Positions 49,612 to 62,137 of a DNA stretch of 64,000 bases are shown here, in pieces. Numbering within the stretch: position 1 is the stretch's first letter; each line of letters starts with the position of its first letter. Below the pieces are notes generated by a model. It worked only from the letters and a program-made list of their open reading frames with translations. It searched no databases and was not told the DNA's origin. Both the position numbers and the translations under genes were made by a program. The stretch comes from Nemopilema nomurai (taxonomy: Eukaryota; Cnidaria; Scyphozoa; Rhizostomeae; Rhizostomatidae), in contig PEDN01001354.1 in NCBI GenBank assembly GCA_003864495.1, positions 62,001 to 126,000 of the forward strand, written 5' to 3'.

Positions 49612-50021
49612 TAACATAACTTCGTGGAACCTCCTGGGAGGGCACTGTGGAAGTATTCTTTTCCAAGATCAAAGACAAATATCGCAGAAACAATGACATT
49701 TCTTAATCATGCAGTCATTATATCTTTTCCCAATGGCGATACGAGTGTTTCAACCAAAAATGATGTTTTTTAATCAAACACAGTGTCTCAAACTGCAAAA
49801 ACCAAGGGCAGATTCGAGGTAATAGCGAGTATTGCCAGAGCATCAGTCAGCTTTTGGACCTCGATTCCCAGTTATTATTCTCATTGCATTGCTTCAATTA
49901 TTTATTTCCGTTTATGTGAAGAAATAGTCCCGGGCATCTTGGACTATGTTCTGCTCATCTTCAGTGAGGAATGGCGTTGAATAAATACAATTTTGTTTAC
50001 TATTTCAAATTGTGTTTATAT

Positions 50022-51056
50022 CAGTGGCGTAGCGTGAGTTGCAGAAGTGGGTATGCGGCGAGGGACCTGGGCCTGCCCCCTTGTGGGGGAGCACGAGGCG
50101 AAGTCTCCGGAAGCTATAGCCTTTTAAAAACACCAGATATTTAAATTGGCGCACTCTCTACGTTCTTATCATGCCCAACAGAACATCTACAACATACTAC
50201 GAAATGAAAATTTTTTGACATAATTAAATTGACATTTTTGACATTTAATAAAAACATGACAATTTTCTGACATGACATGACAAGCATGACTATGTTCAAA
50301 TTAATTAGGCTACAACCTTTGAGCTGATAAACAATCCAAAATCTTCTATAACAATTTAATGCTCGTGGTTATGATAATATTTATAAACAACAAACAGGCG
50401 AAAATGGTACTCTAAAAGGGCAGACCCCCGTACCACCCTGTATCGTCTACTTGTTTGAATCCACATGTCGAAGACTTATGCCGAGATTCGATTCAGCAAC
50501 CGCATGCCCAGGCTCTTTATCATCAGCATCTGGTCACGTGACTTGACTTTCTTATCAAGAGAACACGAAGCAAGCTGAGGTCAGTTGCTTCCCTTTCAAA
50601 GTTCTGTTCTCAACACTGTGAGTTAAAAATTGGAGCAATCTATCGTTAGCAGGATAGATTATTCGTTGATACAGCATTCTATCTTACTTTTTGCAAAATT
50701 TTACATTCAAAGAGGGAAAAAACAATTGTTTTGTATCAGGTAATGCGGTCAGAATTCCGCATTCCCGGAAATGAGCAGTGCTGTAGACAAAGGTTGCTAG
50801 CCAAAGTCAGTCCAAAACGAAGGGATCTTCAGAAACAGGGATACGAAGATTAGTCAATTTCTGTCAAGGTAAAAGCTAAAGTGGATCCATTGAACTCCGA
50901 TGGGAGGATCGTGGGTGCGACAGTACAAATTTCAATTAATCGTCAAAGCAACTGTTTAAGCAATAGAAACTGTTTTTTTTCAATAAGGCGTTTTTAAAAA
51001 TATTTTTGGTCAGATTTTGCAGGGCATGACCAGCTTCCCTTGACGCTACGCCACTG
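50022..51056. mobile_element. hAT-type non-autonomous transposon (1035 bp) with perfect 8-bp target duplication
   Basis: Ends are perfect 14-bp terminal inverted repeats, CAGTGGCGTAGCGT. Flanks are the identical 8-mer GTTTATAT at 50014-50021 and 51057-51064. An 8-bp duplication and CAGTGGCGTAGC-type ends are typical of hAT elements. No transposase frame is visible inside. Intact ends and target sites suggest a fairly recent insertion. Confidence 0.93.
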
Positions 51057-51456
51057 GTTTATATGGAGAAAAATAGTCTAGGAATGCCAGGATCGTGTGG
51101 ACATGAAGGATTTAAAATTGATTGTTCTAGACGCAACCCCCCTGATTTTAAATTAGATTAGAAATGCAAGACTGACGAGAGCAGAAATGTGTAGTATTAT
51201 TGAATAGTCTAAATTGACAACGAAGAATCTCCGAAGCTTGCGTGTTTATTTAAATATTTTAGCTCTATTTAGCCGGGCAGGGCTATTACAATCGCAGCTA
51301 TCTCAGCCGAAATCCCGCTACTAAAAATAGTATCAACTAACCGGGACTATAAAAATTCCCGTTTAAACACACGATGACAAATACTTTGATTTCAATTGGA
51401 TGCTGGGATCGCGGCAAGTGAAACAGTCACGGGTTGCCAGGAGTACATTCTTCATG

Positions 51457-51510
51457 TAAACAGGTTAACATAAACAGGTTAACATAAAACAGGTTAACAA
51501 AAACAGGTTC
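51457..51510. repeat. Short tandem repeat (AACAGGTTAACAT)n
   Basis: Four imperfect copies of an AAACAGGTTAACAT-like unit of 13-14 bases. Confidence 0.85.
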
Positions 51511-51799
51511 GCCATCCAAAACCAAAAACATTCAAAATAATTATTGCTTTGGCATTTTACGGTTGTTTTTACCCAGCTTAACACTACGCTGTCTTCTTTT
51601 GTAATTTTCTCAAGGATCAGCTTTATGGCTTCAAATTATTTAATAGAACCACTTGTACCACCCAATATAACACCGCCAGACCCATCTTTTGAACACAAGC
51701 TATAGTCAGTTCGTGAATTCACCCCTGACTTGAAGCAGCCTTTCGTTTAGGAAAAAGACAATGCAATATCTGTTCCAGATAGGACCAAGAAGATGCATT

Positions 51800-52040
51800 C
51801 TTATTTTAGCGCGCTTGGATTTTTGTTACCTGCGAGGTTAGAAAACAAAACAGGTCTACAAGGAGCCTAGAAAAACAGATCGTTGTGCTGGTGTCTGCGT
51901 CATTGGAAGTGGTACTTGACAGCCTAGTCTTAACTAAGTACGCGTCTGCTATTTTGACCTCTTGCTTGGCTGTGCACCAAAACATCTTGGTTCATAGGCA
52001 GAGATTAAAAAATTACAAAACCGAAACATTTCAATCAAAA
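51800..52040. repeat. Diverged duplicate of 45290-45500
   Basis: Shares TTTAGCGCGCTTGG, GGTTAGAA.A.AAA.CA..TCT.CAAG.AGCCT-type blocks and the CTTGCT.GGCT.TGCA segment with the DNA 3' of transporter A, in the same order and orientation. Together with the 91-bp block it suggests that the unit duplicated in tandem included 3' flank. Confidence 0.65.
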
Positions 52041-52049
52041 CAAACACAG

Positions 52050-53880
52050 CAGTAAACATTGTTTACTGTCTTTTGCTCTGTTCATTAAAACAACCGGATC
52101 ATTCTTTCGGGGCGCATTGCAAATTTACTAAAGAGCAGAAGGAGTATTGATGGCCAACAGAAAGTGTGACTGACAAAAGCTTTGCAAAGCCATAACGAAG
52201 CGTTTTTATCCTGGCGGCTGAGTGAATTCGCCACACAGAAGATTAAAGCCACCAAAAGGCTTCTGGGGAGGCAACAGAAGGGGACTATCGGTGGATGCTC
52301 CGAAAATCCTTATACGAAAACGAGGCTGAGACAACCACCTAAAAACGAGTTTGCAACGGCTGATATGAAGAGATATCTTATGATACAGGCAAGGTAGATT
52401 TGAAAAAGTCTCTTACGCAACTTTTAATTAAAATTTCCCAAAGAAAACATTCAGTAGAATAAATTGAAAGTAGGAAAGTTAAATCTAAACTGTTAAGAGG
52501 ATTTATGAAAACGTCCTTCAAATGTAATTATTGGAAAGAGAAGGATTGATAACTGCATTGTCCATATGGAAATTAATTTCACTGGTCAATTTTTTGACGC
52601 TTGGAAGGGTGAAACAGGTATTACATTTGATTATGTATCTATCGGGCCAACCCAAGTGTCAAATAAAGGGAGGGGGGATAGTAACTACTGCATCGGAAAT
52701 TGTAGATTCGAAAAAGACAAGAATGAAAAGTAAGATATTTAAGGTTGGCAGAGCATAGAGTGCAATGATTTGAAGCCTGGCTTCCATATGACCGTAATGA
52801 TCGGGAATTTTACTGCGACGCGTCCCCCTCCCCCCCAAGCATCAGCGTCATCGTGGCGACGTTAGAAGCCCTTACCAGGTTTATATTGAAAATCAGGCTA
52901 AAACCAACCGCATTCATAATCTTCGCAAAAAAGAAATACCACTAATTATTGTTAGAGATAATACATTTAAATTTCATGCGATTCCATCATCTCAAGTCCT
53001 TTCTCAAGTTAGGCTATGGATTGATTCGACTTTATCTTGTCAGTTGCAGCATTCCATCGGGTGCTTCTTCTGGAGGTTAATGGATTTGCTTCGCGGAAAG
53101 GTTTCCTAGTCTTTGGCAGTTTTAAAAGTCCTTTGCTCTGGAGTCACGATTCAAGTACTATTTTCCTGTTAATTCTTTCTAAGCAGTTGCTTTTCAATCA
53201 ATGTTCGTTAAAAAGGATACCTTTGATTCCTTTACTATTGCTAAATAAGCTAAATATTGTCAAAAGCAGGCTGCAACCCAAACCAATACGATCTTGAATC
53301 ACTGTTGGTTATTTCAAGTGAAGAGAAGAACTTTCTCATTGATAATGAGCAACATCATAATGGGTAGCAACAGCAAGGCGTGAGTATTAAAACATTTTGG
53401 GCATATGATACACTTCATCATCTAAATATTGCATCTCAAATACGATATCTGGTTTCGAGTTTCATGTTTATGTCATGTTAAAAGTTGTGGTTAATTTTGA
53501 AATTGTAGTTGACGTATTAAACAGAACTGCCACAAGTTGACGCATATTTGACCTGAAGCAGCCCTTTTTTGAACTGTTACTAGATCTTATGTTGCATATA
53601 AAAGTTTGTTTCAAATAAACCGCAAAATATGCTAATTGTGTTCCTAAGATAAAATGCAAGCCTTGGTATCTATCGGTATATCTTCCAATCAATAGTTATA
53701 TCTGACCAGCGTATCAAAGATAATTCCCCTTTTCCTGGGTGTGGTTAATTGCCGGGTGGTTAGTCAGTGTACAGTCAAGGACCAGAAGTAGACGCAAATG
53801 ATATGGACGCACTGAAGTCGCTAGATACCTAATTCGGCCCACCAGAGTGAGGCAAATTTTGGCGGCCATTTTTTATGGTG
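52050..53880. other. Spacer with no recognised feature
   Basis: AT-rich, only short open frames without family motifs. Confidence 0.45.
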
Positions 53881-53972
53881 GAGTCACGAGTCGCGACTCG
53901 CGAGTCACGAGTCACGAGTCATGAGTCACGAGTCACGAGTCACAAGTCACGAATCACGGTTCTGAGTCACGT
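53881..53972. repeat. (CGAGTCA)n short tandem array
   Basis: About a dozen heptamer-like units of GAGTCAC with substitutions. It lies just upstream of the recognisable BEL/Pao sequence. Confidence 0.9.
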
Positions 53973-54089
53973 AGAAAGTATATTTCTGTATAATAAATGT
54001 GACCCTTACCAAAAAGCTTGAAAATACAATAAACAAATGTCTTCTCCGTAAAACCTCATTATCCAGTAAAGCCCAACAAAATACAAAAA

Positions 54090-55975
54090 AGAACCATACG
54101 AAACGTGAAAATTGACGAGTGGGAAAATATAATAAAACAAGATCAGTTTGGTATGATTATGTCAATGGAACAATTTCAGAATACACAAAGAAGTATCAAG
54201 CCCAAGGTCCAGGTTACTCTTATACCGTATTTCACGGTCTCTACGTTGACGACTTTGTGAGAGGATGAAACATTATCCCAGGAGCACGGAGACTAAAGAA
54301 GAAGGTTACAGACACGCTTCAAGAAGGGAGATTCGCGATTGGATAGTTGAAAACGAACAAGTACTCTAACAGCCAATTCGATCGAAAAGCAAACAAGAAT
54401 GTGTCGTCAAAAACAGAGCAAGAAAGCCAGTACACAAACACCAAGGTATTGGCAGTGTCTTGGAATCAATTTCAAAGTAAAATACAAAATTTTGAATTTC
54501 ACAAAATTGTTGATATCGACATTGACACACATTGGTATACTACGATTTCTATCTACAATGTTTGACCGTCTTGTGTTGACTTGTCTACTTTCAATAATTG
54601 AAAAGGCAATTAGCCATGAATTCTGCTTGTAGACGCCATCTGGGACGGTCAGGATTCAACAGAATTAGCGAAGCAATGGGAAAATTGCACCAAAGAAGTG
54701 GCTTCACATCCGACGGTGCAAGCAGATCATTTAATGTTGAGCAAAACATTAGACAGTTATATCAGCATTCGTGGTTTTTCCAATTCCAGTATCACTGCAT
54801 ATAGTGTAGCGGTCTACCTCTTGGTAAAATGGGTGATACAAGGCACGGAGTAGACTGTCAATCTACTCACGACAGAAAGGATAGTTCCAAGGTTGTCAGT
54901 GCCAACACTGGAGCTGGTTTGTGCACAAATGCTCACAAGGATGATTAGTCACATCAAGGCAGTATCAAAATAAAGAGAATGACTGCAGTATATCAATTGA
55001 CAGGCAGCAAAACGGGGGTCGTGTTGGCAAGTCGTCGTGTGCAGAAACAGTAAGTCTAAATGAGATTCATCAGGCCTTGAGCAAAGACTACATTTCTAGG
55101 AGATATTGTTCCGCACTTGATAATCCAGCTGACAAAGGCCTTCGAGGAACAGCCTCAGAAAAGCTGTAGGCTTCGAGCCTTAGGTGGCAAAGCCCTGTAT
55201 AGCTACCTAAGCTGATCTTCGAACACAGAAGTTGAATGCAATCAAACTGCCCAAGAAGGTAAATGTTAGTCATCGCAGCAATTGTTGAAAATATTCACGA
55301 CTTCAGTGATGTCATGGATGTGAATGAATGTCAAAGAAGATATTTCGCATTCGATTTGAATTTCACTGGTTGCTGCAGCAAGCAGAACTAAAACGCATCT
55401 TCTTACGCCAGAGGAAATTCAGGTTAAGATCAAAGAAGTACAGGGGCAATAAAAACCTAAAACGAATCGAGCAAGGCAACTGGTCTCCAATCGAGTCAGC
55501 GCGGAATCCTGTTCTGCAAGGAAGATACATGCAGAAGACCAGCCGATTGACATGCCAAAATACAAAACATTGCCTGGTTTCATAAGTTTTAGCGTGGTCC
55601 ACCGATGATAATCTCTGACAATGCATGACCTTGGGCTCAGCTGCAAATTGACTTGACAAACCATGCAACGGGGGATAAACTAAGTTCTTCTAAGCAATTT
55701 TAACATTTCATGGCGATTCAATCTCACATGGGATGCTAGATAACGTGGCTTCATTTGGCACATGATGGGTCAGGTGAAAAATGTATTGAAGAAGGGTATT
55801 TGATGGTCACACGTAACATTTCGAGAACTCGGCGAGATGATGTTAGACCTTCAACTCTGTTTCAACACAGTCCTTTCAAGGAACAGGTCATGGGTTGGAG
55901 CCCTTAATAACGCTCAAGATGAGACGTCACCAAAAACCTATTTGAACAAGTTCTTTGTGGTACAAAACTTCACAA
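54090..55975 (+). mobile_element. Decayed BEL/Pao LTR retrotransposon pol fragment, copy 1
   Basis: Broken frames read in order as Pao-type pol: reverse transcriptase with catalytic YVDD at 54242-54253 (LYVDDFVRG then stop), the NTKVLAVSWNQ segment near 54450, the post-RT RNase-H-like region (AYSVAVYLLVKW, PTLELVCTQM near 54790-54935), NPADKGLRG near 55120-55150, and an integrase trace (IISDNA near 55600-55620). Many stops and frameshifts interrupt it. No LTRs were identified, so the true ends are unknown. It sits between the duplicated flank and transporter B. Confidence 0.8.
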
Positions 55976-56484
55976 TGGCTGGAAAAAGCAGAACTAGTTT
56001 ACTAGTTCACTATTGAAAAACTTATTTTAAAAGTCTTGAATGTTAGCCACATAAAATAAACATAACCCAAAAGAACTTTCAGATATTAAAAATTCGCCAA
56101 ATATGTGCAAAATGGGTGCTAACGAATCACTGTTAGTTTATTTCTGTTCGTAAAGTTATGAACGTAGACCAAAGTATAGAGGTTTAATGGGGAAAGAGCC
56201 TATTGGATATGCATATAGGATATTATCATGTGGCACTTAACCAAAAGCTGGCAAAAAATAAGTTGGACAGTTGTAAACAAAAAGCCACGCGAGAGTCTGT
56301 GGGAAAAAACAAGTATCTGTCGCAAAAATGTACTTCAATTTCGAAAAATCTATAGTGTCATCGCGAAAACAAGAAAACTATAAAACTGCATAAAGATCAT
56401 TCAACAAAGTTCGCATGAAAACAATAGATTGAAATGGCACCAAAAAAAGATGTCAAAAAGCGATAGACTAACCAGCTTTTGAGT

Positions 56485-58047
56485 CTATAGATTCGTACTC
56501 TCCGTTTGGCTATTTCTCTCATTCTTCTCGTTGGCTACATAAACACACTTCACCAAATTAGAACGCGTGAGCACCCACGTGTAGAACTTGCGCTTCGATA
56601 TACACAGCCATTCTGGAGTGCAGTCGTGATCTTTGACCAGTGCAAAATACACTGGAATCGCCGCCAAAACAGTCACAAGGCAAATTGTATTTTCAACCGG
56701 TTTCTTTATGAATGGAGTTATAAGGAGATAAAGGGATAATAATGTCATCACTATCGGGTTGGCGATCCATACTTTGAAGGGCCTTGGCAGGTCAGGTTGG
56801 CGCACCCGCAGAACTATGACACTCAATATTGCTAGGGCGTATGTCAACCACATCCCAAAGGAAAAAAAAATGACGAATTGTTGGGTATTAGCTCCTACCA
56901 AGAGTATGTAAATTACGGACAGAAAGAGCAGAGACAATACAGCTGGCAAGGGTGTTCTTCTGTCACTGTGGATGTATGACAATGGCTCAGGTAAATGTCC
57001 CTCCCGGGAGGCAGAAAGGATAATACGGGAATATATAAAAACTAAGCCATTCATAGCACTAAAGCAAGAGAAGGCAGCAGCCAGTGGAACAAACAGGGCA
57101 ACGTTTTTACCAAAAATCCTTGTCACAAATAACGTTAGCACAGTGGAAGATCCTGCGATTTCCGAGTGAGTTAGAACTGCCAACAGTGACAGGTTTACAG
57201 ATGCAAAACACACAATTACGAAAGTGACTCCACTAAGAAGAGCTAGTGGAAGATTTCGATTTGGGTCTTTTAGTTCCTCTGTAATAGTGCAGACCAAACC
57301 CCAACCATCGTATGCCCAGAGACCGTTGTAAAATGCAATGCTAAGGCTACCAGCATCCACTTTGTCGAAACCATCAAACATTGACACATAATTCTGGGTG
57401 TGTCCGGTGGAAACTTTCCATATTCCTAATGCAATAAAGAACAGTACTGATATTGACTGAATTGCTGTGAAAAACACTTGACTTTTTCCAACAAAAGATG
57501 CGCTGAAAATGTTGATGATGGCTGAAATTACAATGGCAGCTACAGCAACACCTTTAACTATCCATGTGCTATCTGAGGATGTGACGTCATAAAATGGAGC
57601 GACTAGAAATTCGCCGATAGTCAAGCCCACTACTGACAAGACCGAAGGAATCGAAAGAAAGACCGTAATCCACATTGTACAGAATGCAGCTCCTTCTCCA
57701 AATGCCTCTTTGATGAAAACAAATTCTCCTCCTGTTTTTCGAAGTGCACACGCGAGTTCGCAGAAACACAAGGCACAGAATATGCAGAAAGTTCCAGAGA
57801 CAATCCAGATCAGAAGTGCCATTCCCATGGTATCTGTCTCTCTAGCTACCAGACTTGGCGAAATGAATACACCCGATCCAAACAGAATACCAACCACGTA
57901 GGCAAATGCTTGCCAAAAGCCGATACTTTTTGCAAGCACTTTGGCACTCGTGGAAGACAGTGATAACGATGGCTGGGAAGTCGACAGATCTTGAGGCTGC
58001 TGCGACGCGAGCACTGAAGTCGATTCGGAGCTTATGGCGGTAGTCAT
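56485..58047 (-). CDS. SLC7-family amino-acid transporter B (b0,+AT/LAT-like), intronless
   Basis: 520 residues from ATG 58047 (A at -3) to TAG. The open frame extends upstream to 58116 but starts there with GTG, so I use the first ATG. Paralogue of transporter A, roughly 60% identical by eye and gap-free over at least the first 250 residues, differing most at the termini. GSGVFISPS (57-65), GGEFVFIKEAFG and FYNGLWAYDGW (239-249) are kept. The TM3-TM4 loop (PFYDVTSSDS) again lacks the heavy-chain cysteine. The N-tail is Ser/Thr/Gln-rich (about 1-38). Role as for A: plasma-membrane amino-acid exchange, substrate inferred only from the b0,+AT-like gate. Confidence 0.94.
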   Translation of the reverse strand: MTTAISSESTSVLASQQPQDLSTSQPSLSLSSTSAKVLAKSIGFWQAFAYVVGILFGSGVFISPSLVARETDTMGMALLIWIVSGTFCIFCALCFCELACALRKTGGEFVFIKEAFGEGAAFCTMWITVFLSIPSVLSVVGLTIGEFLVAPFYDVTSSDSTWIVKGVAVAAIVISAIINIFSASFVGKSQVFFTAIQSISVLFFIALGIWKVSTGHTQNYVSMFDGFDKVDAGSLSIAFYNGLWAYDGWGLVCTITEELKDPNRNLPLALLSGVTFVIVCFASVNLSLLAVLTHSEIAGSSTVLTLFVTRIFGKNVALFVPLAAAFSCFSAMNGLVFIYSRIILSASREGHLPEPLSYIHSDRRTPLPAVLSLLFLSVIYILLVGANTQQFVIFFSFGMWLTYALAILSVIVLRVRQPDLPRPFKVWIANPIVMTLLSLYLLITPFIKKPVENTICLVTVLAAIPVYFALVKDHDCTPEWLCISKRKFYTWVLTRSNLVKCVYVANEKNERNSQTESTNL

Positions 58048-58941
58048 CTTTGGAATAAGACGCACAGCGACGTACAAAATATGGCAGACGAGTCTTTTAG
58101 GCGAGTGAATAGACACGGGCGGTTAAGCGATATAGTTTGTGGTTGGCACGACAATTGATCGTTCTTGCTTTTTGGAAACACTGGCACTCCCTCAAAACTA
58201 GGGCTTCCTTTGTATTTTTAGGGTCGGCTGGCTCGTTTCTCAAGGCGGAATTTACGACAGTATTTTATGTGAAAAGAGTTGGGTCTTAGTAAAACAATAC
58301 AGTTCTACATCAATGTAACACCTTATGCATTTTGCAAACAAGACAACCAGCATTGAGAAAAAGAGAGAACGCTTCGAAAATTGGAAATCTGAAATTGAAA
58401 TTCTGACTGTCGCCTGTCAGTCCTGTGCGCCAGTGTAATATCTTTCACATGCATCGTCTATTGTTTTGTTAAATTACGTATAATCATGCTGTAACGTTTT
58501 GTTAAGTCTTTCAAAATTGCATTCGCTGATTACAAGTTCTCAGTTATGTAAGAAATATTACTGATGATCTAATTGTGTCTGGAAAGTGTTTCGCTCTGGA
58601 TTAGCATTAAATAAGGAAAAGCGTCAATTTTTGCAGGAAACACTTGCATTCATTGGACAGACATTTACAAAGGAGTGTACACGGCCTAACCCTAAACTTG
58701 TTTTGGATTTGCTTAACGCGCCTATTCCTAAGAAAACCCAAGAAGTACGTAGCTAATTAGCAATGACCAACTATCAAAGTAAATACATTGCCAACTATGC
58801 TACGATAACAGCACTATTGCGTGATTTAACGAAAAAGAATACGTAGTTCATGGACTGATATATGTAATGATGACGTGTATCAAGGACACAGGGGTACAAG
58901 GAGTAGTTCTGGAAGGGAATGGAATTCGCCGCGTGATGCTG
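58048..58941. other. Spacer upstream of transporter B
   Basis: Presumed promoter/5' UTR side of transporter B. No gene, repeat or clear promoter element seen. Confidence 0.45.
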
Positions 58942-59211
58942 AAGCCGCTCTTACACGGTCAGATTTTGTCGAATTCGATTATCGTTTTCGACCATTTTCA
59001 CCTATTTCTTCGTCATTTTAATACAACTGCGATAACTATGGAAGCTGAGGCAACCTTCTCCTCCATTTTAAAAACAAAATTGAGGTGTTTGACTGTTATC
59101 AATTTGACAAAATCTGACCGTGTAAAAGGGGCTTTCGATTCGACAAATCTGAAGAAAAACTTGATTCGACATTATCGAATTCGACAAAGTCTGACCGAGT
59201 AAGAGCGGCTT
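58942..59211. mobile_element. Small inverted-repeat element (MITE, 270 bp)
   Basis: The two ends are inverted repeats of about 40 bases beginning AAGCCGCTCTTAC(A/T)CGGTCA and including TTTGTCGAATTCGAT. A third, internal copy of ACAAAATCTGACCGTGTAAA sits near 59106. No clear target duplication, so the family is unknown. Confidence 0.75.
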
Positions 59212-59449
59212 GACATTCAGTTTGATAAGTTGAGTAAATATTGAAATAAGCATGTTTCTTTGCTCAATTCCTTGCTCTCGGAGTTTATACTATACACCAA
59301 AGAGTGTTCGAGAGCTAACAAAAGCTCTAGCTTCCTCACCGTGTATGGCATGGTTTGACATGACCAAAGAAGCACATGTGACAGAAGATGTCAGCCCGGT
59401 TGGAGTGGCCGCCATTCTTTCACAGAAGTCCGAAGGTGACGTAACTGGC

Positions 59450-59600
59450 AAAGCCGAGACTTTCTTGCAAGCCCTTTCACACTCGTGGAAGACAGAAAAA
59501 ACGATGCTTGGGAAGTCGACAGATCTTGAGGTTTCTGCGACGCGAGCAGTGAAGTCGATTCGGAGCTTTTGACGGTAGCCATCTTTGGAATACGCAGTTT
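59450..59600 (-). pseudogene. Truncated third SLC7 transporter copy (N-terminus only)
   Basis: From ATG 59582 it encodes SSESTSLLASQKPQDLSTSQ and the next about 18 residues, matching the N-tail of transporter B. A few bases of 5' UTR similarity (ATTCCAAAGATG) also persist. Homology stops before TM1 at about 59450. Only the 5' end of a transporter remains, so the array once had at least three units or suffered an aborted duplication. Confidence 0.85.
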
Positions 59601-61549
59601 GACAGTTGCAGGAAGCGACTGATGACTAAACAGTGAAAGCATGTGATGAATGCCTTTAAGTCTTCGTCTCACTTGGCTGCTTGTAATAAACGTTGAGAAG
59701 GTCGCATTAGTGTTTCAAGTAATAAGTTGTTCATTCAAATGGAACCAGCTCTTTTGCCGTTTGCTTCATTTGCTGAGAATTTGAAGGTAAATTCCTTTTG
59801 GAGCTTCAATTTGATTGGACAATCCATCGGTGGCCAGGGTTATTTCTTTTTAAAAGGCTATAACATGGGTCACTGGAGGCGCTCAGATTTACCTAATTTA
59901 GTCGGCAACTGTAATCAAAACTTTTGAATTAACTATCTCCCCTGCTGCAGACTGTCTGTAAAAACTTAAGGTGCGCTAAAAGCACAAAATTCTGAAATAT
60001 GAAACATCAAGTAAAGAACTAGTTGGTAGGGAAGCATTTAATGCACCCTTTTCGTTGGTTCTTCTGAGGGAACAAATTTTCAGCAGTTCGAAGTTTATCC
60101 CCACCGACATTCAGGAAATTGTAGCATTCACCAAAGAATTACTCAAGTATTATCGTTTGCAATGACACTGATGAATATTTGTTGTCAGGGAGACTTGCTC
60201 CTAAGATATAAGAATTTAATAAGCGTCCTGGTTTAATCAAACTGTTTACCTATCAAACTGTCAAACTATTAGCCAAGATTTGGCATGTTCTTTCAATTCC
60301 TTTTCACCCTTACGTCTGGGACTTCGAGCACGATCAGCGAAGATGGCAGACTCTAATGGATAAAACGAAGCCCCAAGTTAGTTAAGGCATGATACCTTCT
60401 TTACCAGAAAATATGACAAAACCATAAACAGAAATCATTGGTCCAAGACTTTTGCTCCATTCTTGCAATAGGTGCCGGTTAAAGTACAAATACCACTCCC
60501 TTCAAGTACCGAGTCAGGTGATAGTAAATCTGAGACTTCCGTTCAAACACATGTAATATGTAAGTGATATGAAATGATCAGTCTTTGAATTATCCAAATA
60601 AAGTGAAGTATGTTCATCTTATCTCTCTCCTTGCCGAACCGAGACACAACCGTTACAGTTGTGGTAAATTGAATGTTTTATCGTTCACTCCTTTCTCATT
60701 TCTATTTTGAAGCAAATCTTAGCCCATTGCTTGTTAATCAGGTCATCTTGGTATTGTCTTTAACAATTCAGTACGGCTCGTATCGAATCAAGACATTTTC
60801 CATAAAGGCTGCGTATACACGAGGATTCTGTAACATGGATCTGCGTATATACGGATAGGCTTCCCGTTTACACTATGTCTTTGAAACCATACTGTGCAGA
60901 ACCGTTTCGCTTTATCCGTTCACGAGGACATTGATTATGAAAGCAACCAGCCCTGCAGATGAGAACACAACACCAATCACTGTCGCTCTACTTGAGAATC
61001 TCCTCTCCACCTTGATTTTCTTCTAAGAGCAATCCCGGTAGAAACTCTCCACGCAGAATCGAAACAGCTTCTTGCAAGGATTAGAGCATTAGGAAACGAC
61101 CTGTTGTAACTATATTCATTGCGGGGCCATACTTTAGTTCACATTGTAGCAACTTATAAATCCATGTTCATAAAACAGTTCAGCATTCAGTAATGACAGT
61201 CATTATCAGGGCTTTTCTAAAGTAAGTAAACCAAAAGGGTTTAAGAGACTGGTGTTATCAAAAAATAGTATTGGAGAAATGGTAGATGAAGAAGCTAATG
61301 ACAACACACTCAAGAGAACAACCAATGTATCTTCCATCAAAGCAAATCAAAATCTAAAACTCCAAGAGCCTGATGGATATGTAAAATCCCAGAACCAGAA
61401 GGGTATGCCCTAAGGCCGGTGCCCACAGGATAAGTAATACATATGGTGCCTGAAAGATATGTTCTAAGTCTGGGGTCTATACTCGAAGCATGAAAGGTCG
61501 GTCCTATGCTCGAAGCATGAAGAGTGGGTACTGGAGTTTATGAATGGAC
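59601..61549. other. Spacer with no recognised feature
   Basis: About 1.9 kb of AT-rich DNA with no gene or repeat that I can support. Confidence 0.45.
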
Positions 61550-62137
61550 AGGCAGCAAAACGGGGCTTTGTTTGTTGGTAAGTCGTGGTGAGTGGAAGCA
61601 GTACGTTCAGATGAGACTTCAGTAAGTCTTGAACAGTCCCCATAATAGAACCCTACCATTCCACTCCCCCAACACCCCCCCTCCCCCCGTGGCTACGCCA
61701 TGAGGAAAGACTACATTTCTAGGAGATATTTCTCTACACTTGATAACCCAGCTGACAAAGGCCTTCGAGGAACAGCCTCAGAAAAGCTGCAGGCTTTGAG
61801 TCTTAGGTGGCAAAACCCTGTATAGAGTTACCTAAGCTGATCTTCGAACACAGAAGTTAAATGCAATCAAACTGCCCAAGAAGGTAAATGTTAGTCATCG
61901 CAGCAATTGTTGAAAATATTCACGACTTCAGTGATGTCATGGATGTGAATGAATGTCAAAGAAGATATTTCGCATTCGATTTGAATTTCACTGGTTGCTG
62001 CAGCAAGCAGAACTAAAACGCATCTTCTTTCACCAGAGGAAATTCAGGTTAAGATCAAAGAAGTACAGGGGCAATAAAAACCTAAAACGAATCAAGCAAG
62101 GCAACTGGGCTCCAAGCGAAACAGCGCGGAATCCTGT
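61550..62137 (+). mobile_element. BEL/Pao fragment, copy 2
   Basis: Near-identical to copy 1 (54998-55516) from ACAGGCAGCAAAACGGGG onward, including the DNPADKGLRG segment. About 65 bases, C-rich, are inserted at about 61636-61703 relative to copy 1. Similarity ends abruptly at GCGGAATCCTGTT (62137), where Harbinger sequence begins. Confidence 0.85.

Noticed and set aside
58048..58116. Upstream start for transporter B
   Set aside because: The extension begins with GTG, not ATG; the ATG at 58047 has a good context and is matched by the truncated copy.
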